From Streptacidiphilus neutrinimicus (lineage in GTDB: Bacteria; Actinomycetota; Actinomycetes; Streptomycetales; Streptomycetaceae): a stretch of 64,000 nucleotides of DNA. The stretch spans positions 53,851 through 117,850 of the forward strand of contig NZ_BBPO01000016.1 of NCBI RefSeq assembly GCF_000787815.1. Reading direction: 5' to 3'. A program made the position numbers and the translations under genes. Positions 1 to 9,818 of this stretch are shown here, piece after piece. How positions within the stretch are numbered: the first letter of the stretch is position 1; every line of letters begins with the position of its first letter. The notes beneath the pieces were generated by a model that saw only the letters and a list, made by a program, of their open reading frames with translations, had not been told where the DNA came from and did not search any database.

Positions 1-2
1 GC

Positions 3-314
3 CCGTCCGGATCGTTCTGCCTGTACTACAACTCTCCCGGCGTGGGCTGGGGATCGTTCGAGCACTGGAGCCCTGGCTCGTTCAGCGACCTGAGCCAGTA
101 CTTCTTCCGGGACTGGGGCAACGGCTCGGGCTACGGCCAGACCGTCTACAAGAACGCGGCCTCGGTCGTGAACAACACCTCCCTATCGTGGAACATCTGT
201 GTCCCCGCGCCCCCGCCGGACAACATGAACTGCGGGATACCCATCGCCCCGGGATACGCCGGCAGCCTGCCCAGCGCCGCGCACAACGAAGACGTCGCGA
301 TGTTCATCAACTGA
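3..314 (+). CDS. Secreted peptidase-inhibitor-like protein (I36-like), 3' part only
   Basis: The reading frame is open from the window edge, so the N-terminus with its presumed signal peptide is missing. The visible part begins PSGSFCLYYNS and continues with an aromatic- and glycine-rich stretch (GWGSFEHW, YFFRDWGNGSG) and NAASVVNNTS. This is the layout of the small secreted actinobacterial proteins annotated as peptidase inhibitor family I36 (SMPI-like, beta/gamma-crystallin fold), where a CLY(Y/W) motif and an N-A-A-S-V-x-N motif recur. It carries three cysteines and ends in a Pro-rich segment and a short tail. The assignment rests on motif resemblance only. The inhibitor activity and target protease are inferred from the family. 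Confidence 0.55.
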   Translation, partial: PSGSFCLYYNSPGVGWGSFEHWSPGSFSDLSQYFFRDWGNGSGYGQTVYKNAASVVNNTSLSWNICVPAPPPDNMNCGIPIAPGYAGSLPSAAHNEDVAMFIN

Positions 315-952
315 GGGACCCGTTGGATCCAACGCCCCCTACCGGGCCACCGCAAGGCCGGGGACGTGAGGATCGCCATAGGTCACACCCCAAGTCCCCG
401 CCGTGGCCGAGCATTTGGGATTCGACCTGCGGTGTCACCCAACACTGCCGTGCGGCGGCGGATCGCTGACACACGGCAGCGGCTCCGGGGCAGCTCTGAC
501 TGACCAGGAGCCGCCCGACCTCGCAGTCGAGCGCGCTCCTGGAGGCCGACCACTCCTGACGGTTCACTGTCGGACCTCCGTGCCGTCGTCTCCTTCGAGA
601 CGCTGGGGGCATGGCGTTCACCGCGTTACGTCTGGACCGCGGACGGCTCGAAGCGACGGCGGACGCCCCGGTGCTGCGACTTGTCCTGGGAGGCTGTGCG
701 CCGAGCAGTCGCCGCACGGGCTTGGAGCGCGATCTGAGGCGACGGCCGTGTGACCGGGCCAGCCACCGACGGGCGGCTGAGCGGTCACCTGAACGCGCAG
801 TTTTTCGGAATGAGCTGATGCACCGGGTGTGCGCGGGGGGTATGGAACGAGTGCCCGGTAAGGACCTTCACGAGCCGGTAGTCGTGATCATGAACAACGT
901 CACACGTCTGTGCCGTCCGCGTGGGACCACGACACCGGGGTAACGGCGTGCC
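315..952. other. Gene-poor stretch, about 640 nt
   Basis: Several overlapping open frames of about 110-140 codons exist on both strands, but all are Arg/Pro/Ser-rich, lack a ribosome binding site and resemble no family I know. I see no coding sequence here. It presumably holds the 3' end region of the inhibitor-like gene and the promoter of the gene starting at 953. Confidence 0.4.
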
Positions 953-1321
953 ATGTATGTCAAACATCCATCGGACCGGGACGGCCGGAACGGAGCCGGC
1001 TTCGAGAAATTCGCGGAACACGCCTCCAACTTCACTGCCTCTCGCCTGTTCTCCGCATTCTGCGTACTGCTGGTCGCGGCGTTCGTCGCCGTCCACGCGC
1101 TGGGCATGTCGCTCGCGGCGCAACTCGCCGCGGGCGACGTCATGACCGCTGTCACCCTGCTGCTCCTCGCGCTGCTGAAGAATTCCGAACGCCGGGCCGA
1201 GTACGCGATCCAACGCAAGCTCGACGCGCTCGCCACGGCGATGCTTGAAGAGAAGGAAGGAAGAGACCGCGACGCACGCACGGCCTTGGAAGAGGCCATC
1301 CGCGCGGAAGAGGACCTGTAG
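953..1321 (+). CDS. Low-affinity iron permease family small membrane protein
   Basis: This 122-residue protein has an amphipathic N-terminus (FEKFAEHASNF), two hydrophobic segments at about residues 29-48 and 55-72, and then NSERRAEYAIQRKLDALA. In the low-affinity iron permease family the second transmembrane helix is followed by a conserved N-x-x-x-R-x-x-x-A-x-x-x-KLDEL element, and this matches it. The C-terminal 30 residues are highly charged. Family members were named after a yeast Fe(II) transporter, but bacterial versions are much shorter and their transport role is unproven. The ATG at 953 has only a weak upstream purine stretch. It stands alone, so context adds nothing. Confidence 0.6.
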   Translation: MYVKHPSDRDGRNGAGFEKFAEHASNFTASRLFSAFCVLLVAAFVAVHALGMSLAAQLAAGDVMTAVTLLLLALLKNSERRAEYAIQRKLDALATAMLEEKEGRDRDARTALEEAIRAEEDL

Positions 1322-1556
1322 ACGCAGCCACGCTCGGGCCGACGGCCGGCGGGGTCGCTCTGGACCCGCCCACCGCTGAGGCGCTGCCGGTGAGGGCCTG
1401 ACCTGCCGGGGTGCGGTGGCCGCTTCTCCGGCCATCGCCCCTCATGCAGGCGAGCTTTTGGGGCCTGGTGCGGTCGCCAAGAGGCTGCAAGCGAGAACAA
1501 GGTCAGCACGTGACGAGCCGCTGGATACGCGCTTGTCGGCGGGGGACTCCGTTGGA

Positions 1557-2150
1557 TCAAGTGCCCTTGGGCTGGCGCCATTGGTTCGCGCGTCGTCCGA
1601 CGGCGGCTTCGGCGACGGTCTGCTGGATGCGGCGTTCGCGGGTCGCCGGTGTCTTGGCCGCCGTGATCCATTCGAGGATGGCGCGTCTGGTGGAGCGCGG
1701 GAAGCTGTTCCAGTTGGCGCGTGCGGCGGCCTCGGCGTCGAGGAGAGTGCGCAGGTCGTCGGGTTCGAGGAGGTTTTCGACCGCGTCGAGGGCGGTCCAG
1801 GTTCCGTCCTTTTTGGCGCGGTCGACCGCCGCGGTCCCTGCGGGCTGCATCAGCCCCTGCGCACTCAGGAGTTCGATGCGGCGCTTGTTGACGCGCGACC
1901 AGTTGCTGCCCGCCCTTCGCGGGGTCAGCAGCAGCTGGGAGCGCTGGTCGTCGAGAGCTCGCGGGCGGCTGTCGACCCAGCCCTGGCACAGGGCTTCCTC
2001 CACGATGTCGGCGTAGGGGACCCGAGGGTGGCCGCTGCCGGCTTTCCAGGTGACCAGCCACACGCCCGGTGAGGTGGCGTGGTGGGCCGCGAGCCAGGAC
2101 CGAAGTTCCTGACGGGAGGTCACGGTCAGGTGCTCGTAGCTGTCGCTCAT
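1557..2150 (-). CDS. YdeI/OmpD-associated family protein
   Basis: This cytoplasmic protein of 197 residues matches the YdeI/OmpD-associated family. Recognisable elements are the N-terminal SRQELRSWLAAHH, then GVWLVTWKAGSG, the core VEEALCQGWVDSRPRALD, RSNWSRVNKRRI-like text and the C-terminal RRIQQTVAEAAVGRR. These proteins have been linked to stress and peptide resistance, but the biochemical function is unknown. The start at 2150 was chosen because its ATG overlaps the TGA of the upstream TetR gene by 4 nt (ATGA), implying translational coupling. The pair is probably one transcript, so the TetR protein is the likely regulator. Confidence 0.8.
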   Translation of the reverse strand: MSDSYEHLTVTSRQELRSWLAAHHATSPGVWLVTWKAGSGHPRVPYADIVEEALCQGWVDSRPRALDDQRSQLLLTPRRAGSNWSRVNKRRIELLSAQGLMQPAGTAAVDRAKKDGTWTALDAVENLLEPDDLRTLLDAEAAARANWNSFPRSTRRAILEWITAAKTPATRERRIQQTVAEAAVGRRANQWRQPKGT

Positions 2151-2749
2151 GGTGTCGTCGGTCCGCTCGCGTGGTCGTCGATGAGCCGGTGCGCCAGACG
2201 CAGGCCGGCCGCGGCCGGCCCGTCGGGGCCGAGGTGGGCCGCGCTGGTGTAGCAACCGTCGATGAGGACGGCCAGCTCGTCGCCCAGTGCCCGCCCCGTT
2301 TCGTCGTCCGTGCAGCGGGCGGCCAGGCTCTGAAGCCGCTCGCGAAGCCGGGCACGGTAGTCGCGGGCGGCCCGCCGAGCCGGATGGCCCGGCTCGGGGA
2401 ACTCGATACTCGCGTTGTTGAATGGGCACCCGCGAAACCCGGGCTGTCCGAGGTCCTGTGCGATCGCGTCGACGACCGCGTGCAAGGCCGCCGCGGGGTC
2501 GTGGCGGGCCGCTTCGTCGTCGATCAACGCGAGGATCGTGTCGGACAGGCGGTCCAGGTAGGCGCCGATCAGCTCCGCCTTGGTCGGGTAAAGCCGGTAC
2601 ACACTCGCCTTGCCCACACCGCTGGAGCCGATCAACTCGTCCATCCCGACCTCGTGCACGCCGCGCTCGTAGAACAACCGCTGCGCAGCGTCGAGCACCA
2701 TCTGCTCGCGCTCCTCCCGGCTGCGCCGGACCCGCGTCTGTGTGACCAT
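2147..2749 (-). CDS. TetR/AcrR family transcriptional regulator
   Basis: The 200-residue protein has a TetR N-terminal helix-turn-helix: EEREQMVLDAAQRLF, then GMDELIGSSGVGKASVYRLYPTKAELI at about residues 35-62. The C-terminal half is the ligand-binding domain, with FRGCPFNNASIEFP typical of the subgroup that carries a GCP(F/L) motif. It is transcribed away from the SDR gene at 2793 and shares a 43-nt intergenic region with it that contains a short palindrome. It overlaps the YdeI gene downstream by 4 nt. The simplest reading is a repressor of itself, YdeI and the SDR. The ligand is unknown. Confidence 0.9.
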   Translation of the reverse strand: MVTQTRVRRSREEREQMVLDAAQRLFYERGVHEVGMDELIGSSGVGKASVYRLYPTKAELIGAYLDRLSDTILALIDDEAARHDPAAALHAVVDAIAQDLGQPGFRGCPFNNASIEFPEPGHPARRAARDYRARLRERLQSLAARCTDDETGRALGDELAVLIDGCYTSAAHLGPDGPAAAGLRLAHRLIDDHASGPTTP

Positions 2750-2760
2750 GAAGCTAATGA

Positions 2761-2771
2761 TACGGACCGTA
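2761..2771. promoter_or_regulatory. Probable TetR operator
   Basis: TACGG-A-CCGTA is an exact inverted repeat around one central base, followed at once by another ACCGTACC half. It lies in the 43-nt gap between the divergent TetR and SDR genes, where a TetR repressor would bind. Binding is inferred. Confidence 0.55.
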
Positions 2772-2792
2772 CCGTACCAAAGGGAGCCGGTC

Positions 2793-3527
2793 ATGAACCC
2801 TGACGATGCCGACGCACCCGTCGCCCTGATCACCGGGGCAGCCCGAGGCCTCGGCCTCGAAGTCGCCTGCCAGCTGGCCGACACCGGTGCCCAGGTCTGG
2901 ATCGCCTCACGCAAACCCGAGCACGCGACCGAAGCCGCCCAACACCACCCCGGGCTGCACGCGCTGCCCCACGGCCTGGACCTGACCGCCCCCGACACCG
3001 TTGACGTCTGCGCTGCGGCTCTCGCCGACAATCCAGGCCGCCTCGACATCCTGGTCAACAACGCCGCCGCCTACGTCGACTGGACCGAACAGGCCACCAG
3101 CGCCGACCTGGACGCCGCCCGAAGAGTGTTCGACGTCAACCTGTTCGGAACCTGGCGCCTCACCCAGGCCCTCCTGCCCCTGCTGCGCCGAAGTCCCCAC
3201 CCGCGCATCGTGAACATCTCCAGCGGCGCCGGCTCCCACGCCGATCCGCAGTTCGGTCTCACTGCACGCAAGGGCGCTGCGGCCTCGTACGGCATCAGCA
3301 AGGCCGCAGTCAATGCTCTCACCGCCACACTCGCCGCCGAGTTGGCCGACACCTCTGTGGTGGTCAACGCGGTCTGCCCCGACCTGACCGCCACCTGGCC
3401 GGGGGCGGAAACCATGGGCGCCCGGTCGGTCCAGGACAGCGCCCAGGGGGTCGTTTGGGCCGCCACCCTCCCCGACAACGGACCACGCGGCGGCTTCTTC
3501 CGCGACACCGCGCCGCTCGCCTGGTAG
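2793..3527 (+). CDS. SDR family NAD(P)-dependent oxidoreductase
   Basis: This 244-residue short-chain dehydrogenase is of the classical type. The Rossmann cofactor motif TGAARGLG is near residue 14, NNAA near residue 90, the catalytic serine lies in VNISSGAGS near residue 140 and the YGISK (YxxxK) pair is near residue 170. The C-terminus is short (GGFFRDTAPLAW). The ATG at 2793 was preferred over in-frame starts at 2742 and 2751 because AGGGAG stands 6 nt upstream and the earlier starts would run through the operator. It is probably controlled by the divergent TetR. The substrate cannot be told from sequence. Confidence 0.85.
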   Translation: MNPDDADAPVALITGAARGLGLEVACQLADTGAQVWIASRKPEHATEAAQHHPGLHALPHGLDLTAPDTVDVCAAALADNPGRLDILVNNAAAYVDWTEQATSADLDAARRVFDVNLFGTWRLTQALLPLLRRSPHPRIVNISSGAGSHADPQFGLTARKGAAASYGISKAAVNALTATLAAELADTSVVVNAVCPDLTATWPGAETMGARSVQDSAQGVVWAATLPDNGPRGGFFRDTAPLAW

Positions 3528-3540
3528 ACGCGGACCCTCC

Positions 3541-3568
3541 GGGTGCGGGGTGCGGGGTGCGGGGTGCG
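3541..3568. repeat. GGGTGCG tandem repeat, four units
   Basis: Four exact copies of a 7-mer lie directly downstream of the SDR stop codon, in the gap between converging genes. There is no coding role and no hairpin. It could vary in copy number by slippage. Confidence 0.85.
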
Positions 3569-3609
3569 CTGTCAGCGCCGGGTTCTGCGGGCGTGGTCGA
3601 GGCGGTCGG

Positions 3610-4527
3610 TCAACTCGGTGAACGCGGCGAGGGGTTGCTGAAGAAGTCGGTGAGGGCGGCGACGACGGCCTCGGGCTGCTCTTCGGGGATGTAGTGACCG
3701 GCGTCGGGCACGATGACGCCGGTCACGTTCTCGGCCCACGGGCTGATGGACGCCGCCATGTCCGGGATCGAACCGTGGCTGCTGGAGATTCCGAGGACGG
3801 GCGCGGTCAGTCGCCGTTGCTCGAGTGCCGCGCGGTTCTTGCGCGCGGACTCGGCGGCGTCGCGGTAGTAGGCGAGGCCGGCGCGCAGGCCGCCATCGAC
3901 GGCCAGGGCTGCGCCGTAGTGGTCGAGCTCTGCTTCCTCGAACGCGTCGGGCGCGAGGGACTTGGTCTTCAGGAACCAGCTGATGTACTCCCGCTCGCGG
4001 CCGGCTATCAGCGTCTCGGGAAGATCGGGCACCGCGTGGAACGCGAAGTGCCAGGTCTTGAACGCCACGGTCGGGTCGAGAGGGATCGCTTCCGGCATGG
4101 TGATACCGGGAATTCCGGCGTCGAGCAGCGCGACCCCGTGCAGTCGGCTCTCGTAGTTCAGGGCGAGGGAGAAGGCCACCCAGGCGCCGATGTCATGCCC
4201 GGCGAGCCAGTAGTCCCGCACGCCGAGAGCGTGCACGGCGGCCTGGATGAGCGCGGCGACCTTGTGCGTGTCGTAGCTGAGCTCTGGGTGCTCGGAATTG
4301 CCCTGGCCCGGCCGGTCGATCGCAATGACCCGAAACCGATCGGCGAGAGCAGGCATGACCTTTCTCCAGGCCCACCACGTCTGCGGGAACCCGGTGAGCA
4401 GGACGACGGCCGGTCCATCCGGCCGGCCGCCTTCGACGGCGTGCAGGCGGACGCCGTCGGCGTCGACCCAGCGGTGCGTGAATCCGGCCAGGTCTTGCAG
4501 GGGCAGGGCGGGGACGGGGTTGGTCAT
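3610..4527 (-). CDS. Alpha/beta hydrolase, epoxide-hydrolase/dehalogenase-like
   Basis: The 305-residue alpha/beta hydrolase carries the signature of the epoxide hydrolase and haloalkane dehalogenase branch. The oxyanion-hole loop TGFPQTWWAW is at about residues 45-54, the nucleophile elbow is GHDIGAW with Asp112 in place of serine, and the catalytic histidine is in DAGHYIPEEQP (His278). An Asp nucleophile means a covalent alkyl-enzyme intermediate, so epoxide or C-halogen hydrolysis is more likely than ester hydrolysis. It is divergent from the TetR gene at 4613, with a palindrome between them. No signal peptide is seen, so it is cytoplasmic. The substrate is unknown. Confidence 0.85.
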   Translation of the reverse strand: MTNPVPALPLQDLAGFTHRWVDADGVRLHAVEGGRPDGPAVVLLTGFPQTWWAWRKVMPALADRFRVIAIDRPGQGNSEHPELSYDTHKVAALIQAAVHALGVRDYWLAGHDIGAWVAFSLALNYESRLHGVALLDAGIPGITMPEAIPLDPTVAFKTWHFAFHAVPDLPETLIAGREREYISWFLKTKSLAPDAFEEAELDHYGAALAVDGGLRAGLAYYRDAAESARKNRAALEQRRLTAPVLGISSSHGSIPDMAASISPWAENVTGVIVPDAGHYIPEEQPEAVVAALTDFFSNPSPRSPS

Positions 4528-4575
4528 GGGAATCCTCCATCGAGGCGGCTGGACCGTGATTCGACGCTAGCACGT

Positions 4576-4595
4576 CTTGAACTGATCAGTCCAAG
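4576..4595. promoter_or_regulatory. TetR-type operator between hydrolase and TetR
   Basis: The 20-mer CTTGAACTGATCAGTCCAAG is a near-perfect palindrome. The core ACTGATCAGT is exact and the outer arms CTTG/CAAG also pair, with one mismatch. It lies 18 nt before the TetR start and 49 nt before the hydrolase start, so one bound dimer could repress both. Inferred from position and symmetry. Confidence 0.7.
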
Positions 4596-4612
4596 ATGGG
4601 AGGATGGGTCGC

Positions 4613-5203
4613 ATGGCAGGCAAGAAGCAGTTCGACATGGACACGGTGCTCGACGCCGCGATGATCCAGTTCTGGCGCTCCGGCTACGCTGACACCTCGC
4701 TCGACGACCTGTCCCGGGCGACCGGCCTGAACCGCAGCTCGATCTACTCCTCGCTCGGCGACAAGGACGCGCTTTTCCTTCGTTGCCTGGATCGCTACGC
4801 CACGCGCTACGGCGACAAGTTCGATGCCGCCCTCTCGTGCGCGGCCGAGGACCCCGTCGCCGCCGTCCGTGCGTTTTTCGACGTCACCCTGGGGCGCATC
4901 GCCGACCCCGCCGTTCCCGACGGATGCCTGATGGCCCAGTCGGTCATGGCGAGTCCGGCGCTGAGCCCGAGCGTCGCAGAGCGCGTCAAAGAGTTGTTCG
5001 GCCTCCAGCGCCCGCGCCTGCGCACCGCACTGAAGGCCGGCGGAATGTCCGACGAGAACGCCGAGGACTTCGCCGTACATGTAGCGGCCGTGAACCAGTC
5101 TCTCGCGGTGATGGGCAGGGCCGGATCGAGCCCGGAGCAACTCCGGGCGATCGTCGGTGTGACCGTCGACGCGCTCGCGCGGGCGCTGAGACCGGTCGGA
5201 TAG
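4613..5203 (+). CDS. TetR/AcrR family transcriptional regulator
   Basis: The regulator has 196 residues from the ATG at 4613. That start lies 10 nt after GGGAGG, while the alternative ATG at 4604 touches the same GGGAGG and is less likely. The helix-turn-helix region reads FWRSGYADTSLDDLSRATGLNRSSIYSSLGDKDALF at about residues 20-55. The C-terminal part, with PDGCLMAQSVMAS, fits the common subgroup related to YafC/AcrR-like repressors. It is divergent from the epoxide-hydrolase-like gene, with the 20-nt palindrome in the gap, so it probably represses that gene and itself. Confidence 0.9.
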   Translation: MAGKKQFDMDTVLDAAMIQFWRSGYADTSLDDLSRATGLNRSSIYSSLGDKDALFLRCLDRYATRYGDKFDAALSCAAEDPVAAVRAFFDVTLGRIADPAVPDGCLMAQSVMASPALSPSVAERVKELFGLQRPRLRTALKAGGMSDENAEDFAVHVAAVNQSLAVMGRAGSSPEQLRAIVGVTVDALARALRPVG

Positions 5204-5209
5204 CCGGCA

Positions 5210-5519
5210 TATCAGCCCACCATCGCCCGCTACGCCGCCGATACCGACTCGAGCCTGCGCGGACAGCTCGGGCTGGCCTCCAGCTCGCCGAACGCCTCCA
5301 CGCTGGGACGACTTCCTCGCACGTCCGGGCGGCCACGCCGTGGGCGCCTGGCTCGGCCGGTACTCCGCCGACCCGGTGGACGAACCCGGCGAGGCACTGA
5401 CCCGCTTGGCCGTCAACGGCAAGGCTGCGCGCAGATCCCGCACGGACGCATCGGCCATCCTGCCCGCCGCCGCGCTGCGCGGCTGCCAGGCCGTGATCGT
5501 CCAGCATCAAGTCGCGGGC
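5210..5519 (+). pseudogene. ISAs1-family transposase remnant
   Basis: Two adjacent frames together read like the N-terminal third of the DDE transposases of ISAs1-type elements. The frame from 5210 gives YQPTIARYAADTD and LGLASSSPNASTLGRL. After a +1 shift near 5305 the frame gives GGHAVGAWLGRYSADPVDE, LAVNGKAARRSRTD and ALRGCQAVIVQHQVA. In intact relatives these correspond to SSPNTLGRLLAR, GAWL, (A/V)DGK-x-RGSR and the L-x-Q-x-V-x-x-KTNEI region. The fragment stops at the hypothetical gene on the other strand. It is frameshifted, truncated at both ends and certainly inactive. Confidence 0.6.
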
Positions 5520-5978
5520 TCACAGGGGGCGGGCAGTGTGCTGGGGATGGCCGGCGGTGCGCCGGCCCTCTTTCATCTCGGCTTCGTACACGTGGGTGCG
5601 GCCCGGGGCGATCTCTTCGCGGATGGTGCGTTCGGCCTGGACGAAGGGCTCGTAGTAGGTCTGGTCGTACTCTTCGACGATCTGGAAGGTCCAGCGCCCG
5701 TCGAGGACGTTGCGCCCGATGATCTCTTCTTCCAGCAGGTCGGCCAGGTCCTGGTGGCCGGCCTCGCGCAGCTCGCTCACGGCCTGGTCCAGCAGCAGGT
5801 CGGCATGACCGGTCAGCTGATGGAACGAGTAAAGGTGCCCCCGGGCCCGGATCGTGGTTTCCAGGGCTTCGGACACCTTGCCCAGGGCGCTCACCTGCGT
5901 GTCGTTGACTCCCTCGGGCCGCTGATGCCTCACGGCCGGCCGCTGACGGGCGCCAGCGTCCGTTGCCTTGTCCGTCAT
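5520..5978 (-). CDS. Conserved hypothetical protein, charged and alpha-helical
   Basis: I do not recognise a named family. The 152-residue product is soluble, predicted helical and acidic, with segments VSALGKVSEALETTIRARGHLYSFHQLTGHADLLLDQAV and DLADLLEEEIIGRNVLDGRW, then EEYDQTYYEPFVQAERTIREEIAPGRTHVYEAEMKEGRR. The C-terminal string, rich in Tyr and Glu, looks like a conserved actinobacterial protein. The ATG at 5978 was chosen because AAAAGGG lies 8 nt upstream and the GTG at 5987 overlaps that site. It has no transmembrane segment or signal. The neighbours are remnants, so context gives no function. Confidence 0.65.
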   Translation of the reverse strand: MTDKATDAGARQRPAVRHQRPEGVNDTQVSALGKVSEALETTIRARGHLYSFHQLTGHADLLLDQAVSELREAGHQDLADLLEEEIIGRNVLDGRWTFQIVEEYDQTYYEPFVQAERTIREEIAPGRTHVYEAEMKEGRRTAGHPQHTARPL

Positions 5979-6155
5979 GATGATCACCCTTTTCGGCTTG
6001 GGTCGGTCGGCCGCCCAGAACGCGGGCTCGGGCCCGCACGGGCGGCGCGGCGCAACGCGTTCCGGACTCTGTGTCAGGCCGCACCGGTCAGGCGCTGTCG
6101 GAGTGGCCTGCTCGTACGGGAACAGCGCCAGGTCCAGGCACAGGACTGTGGGTTC

Positions 6156-6324
6156 CTACTCGCCCACGAAGATCTCCCACCTGTCGGCCCGATCCGTCCC
6201 GGCGGCCTCGGCCTTGACCGACGCCATCCAGGACGGACGTGAACGACAAGCCGATCGAGGCCAGGCCCGCGTTGTAGGCGCGTTCGGACTTCAACCCCAT
6301 CTCGTGCAGCTTCTTGATCACCAT
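6156..6324 (-). pseudogene. Small conserved gene broken by a 4-nt duplication
   Basis: From the ATG at 6324 the frame reads MVIKKLHEMGLKSERAYN, AGLASIGLSFTS and then leaves frame. The correct continuation, SWMASVKAEAAGTDRADRW followed by EIFVGE and a stop at 6156, is found two bases over. The break coincides with the direct repeat GGACGGAC at 6231-6238, so one duplicated tetranucleotide explains it exactly: removing 4 nt leaves 165 nt, a clean 55 codons. Proteins with SERAYNAGLASIGLS and a C-terminal RADRWxIFVGxW occur widely in Streptomyces and have no known function. Confidence 0.65.
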
Positions 6325-6489
6325 GCGGATGCACCTCACCGTCAAAGTCACACGAGCGGAATGCCAGCGACAAGCGTCTAACCCGTGACCGCAGCCCAAC
6401 CCTCACCGGCGGCCAAGGCCTCACCTGCAACGTCCCCGCATCGCCTCCCTGTCTCGGTCCACCGTTCGCCCCTGTGCGGGGCGATCGGG

Positions 6490-6950
6490 TCATCGTGCGG
6501 CGTGAAGGAGCGCCCCGCCCGCATAGGTGATGCCCATCGCGATGGCCTCGCCGAGCACGTTCCGGCCCACCGCCGGCCCCACTTTGGCCCCGCCCAGCCG
6601 CGCGCTGAGCCACCCCGGCAGCACGAGTGCGGCAATCACTGCGGCCATCGTCACCTGCACCCGCACGGACGAGGGCGGCAGGACGATCGCCAGGAGCGGC
6701 AGCAACGCCCCCACGGTGAAAGCGAGGAACGAGGCGCCGGCGGCATGCCACGGATCGGTCAGTTCCTCCGGGTCGATGCCGAGTACCGTTTCCGCGTGCG
6801 CGGCCAGCGCGTCGTGCTTCGTCAGCTGCACTGCGACTGCGCGCGCGAGCTCACCAGTCAGTCGCTTTGCCACGTAGAGGCCGGTGAGCTCTTCCAGTTC
6901 AGCCTCCGGAGTCGCTGCCAACTCACTACGTTCCAGGGCCAGCGCGGCCG
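6490..6950 (-). pseudogene. VIT-family Fe/Mn transporter, N-terminally truncated
   Basis: The C-terminal two-thirds of a VIT1/CCC1-type transporter is visible: ALERSELAATPEAELEELT, GIDPEELTDPWHAAGASFLAFTVGALLPLL and the last two membrane helices. Intact relatives have about 230-240 residues. Here the first two helices, including the start of the metal-binding region, are gone. No ATG or GTG lies near the break; only a TTG at 6921 gives a frame. Upstream of about 6950 the sequence switches to an unrelated frame ending LLDILLDGLRPRREGG, like the C-terminus of a TetR protein. The gene is therefore probably inactive. Confidence 0.7.
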
Positions 6951-7035
6951 GCTCAGCCCCCTTCCCTTCGGGGACGAAGGCCGTCGAGGAGGATGTCCAG
7001 GAGGCGGTCGGCGGTCACCGCGGTGCCGGCCGGCC

Positions 7036-7066
7036 AGGGCCCCGACCACCGCGCGGCCGGGGCCCT
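7036..7066 (-). terminator. Hairpin downstream of the GH10/GH62 gene
   Basis: AGGGCCCCG (7036-7044) pairs exactly with CGGGGCCCT (7058-7066) across a 13-nt loop, about 40 nt after the stop codon. It has no U-tract, as is common in this phylum. Confidence 0.6.
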
Positions 7067-7104
7067 CGGCGCGGCATGATGACAGCAGAAAGCTGTCGGG
7101 ACCG

Positions 7105-9632
<2,528 letters not shown>

Positions 9633-9770
9633 GAGTTCTGGGAGAAACCCGTTGTCGGGTGGGAAATGGGGGCGAGCACAGTGGTCTGCTGCGTCACGTC
9701 CGCTCCGGCCGTGGTCCACTGACGACAGCGCTGGACACCGGCCGAGCAGTCCTCGGCCTGACGAAGTGAA

Positions 9771-9808
9771 CGGACCCGGCCCCGTCAAAGCGGGCGAGGC
9801 CGGGTCCG
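9771..9808 (-). terminator. Strong hairpin terminator
   Basis: CGGACCCGGCC (9771-9781) pairs perfectly with GGCCGGGTCCG (9798-9808) around a 16-nt loop, 10 nt after the stop codon of the gene ending at 9819. It should separate that gene from the GH10/GH62 gene. Confidence 0.8.
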
Positions 9809-9818
9809 CACCGCACCC

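Noticed and set aside
868..2355. Minus-strand frame of 495 codons through the iron-permease-like and YdeI genes
   Set aside because: It contains long Arg/Pro/Ser stretches and overlaps better-supported genes in other frames.
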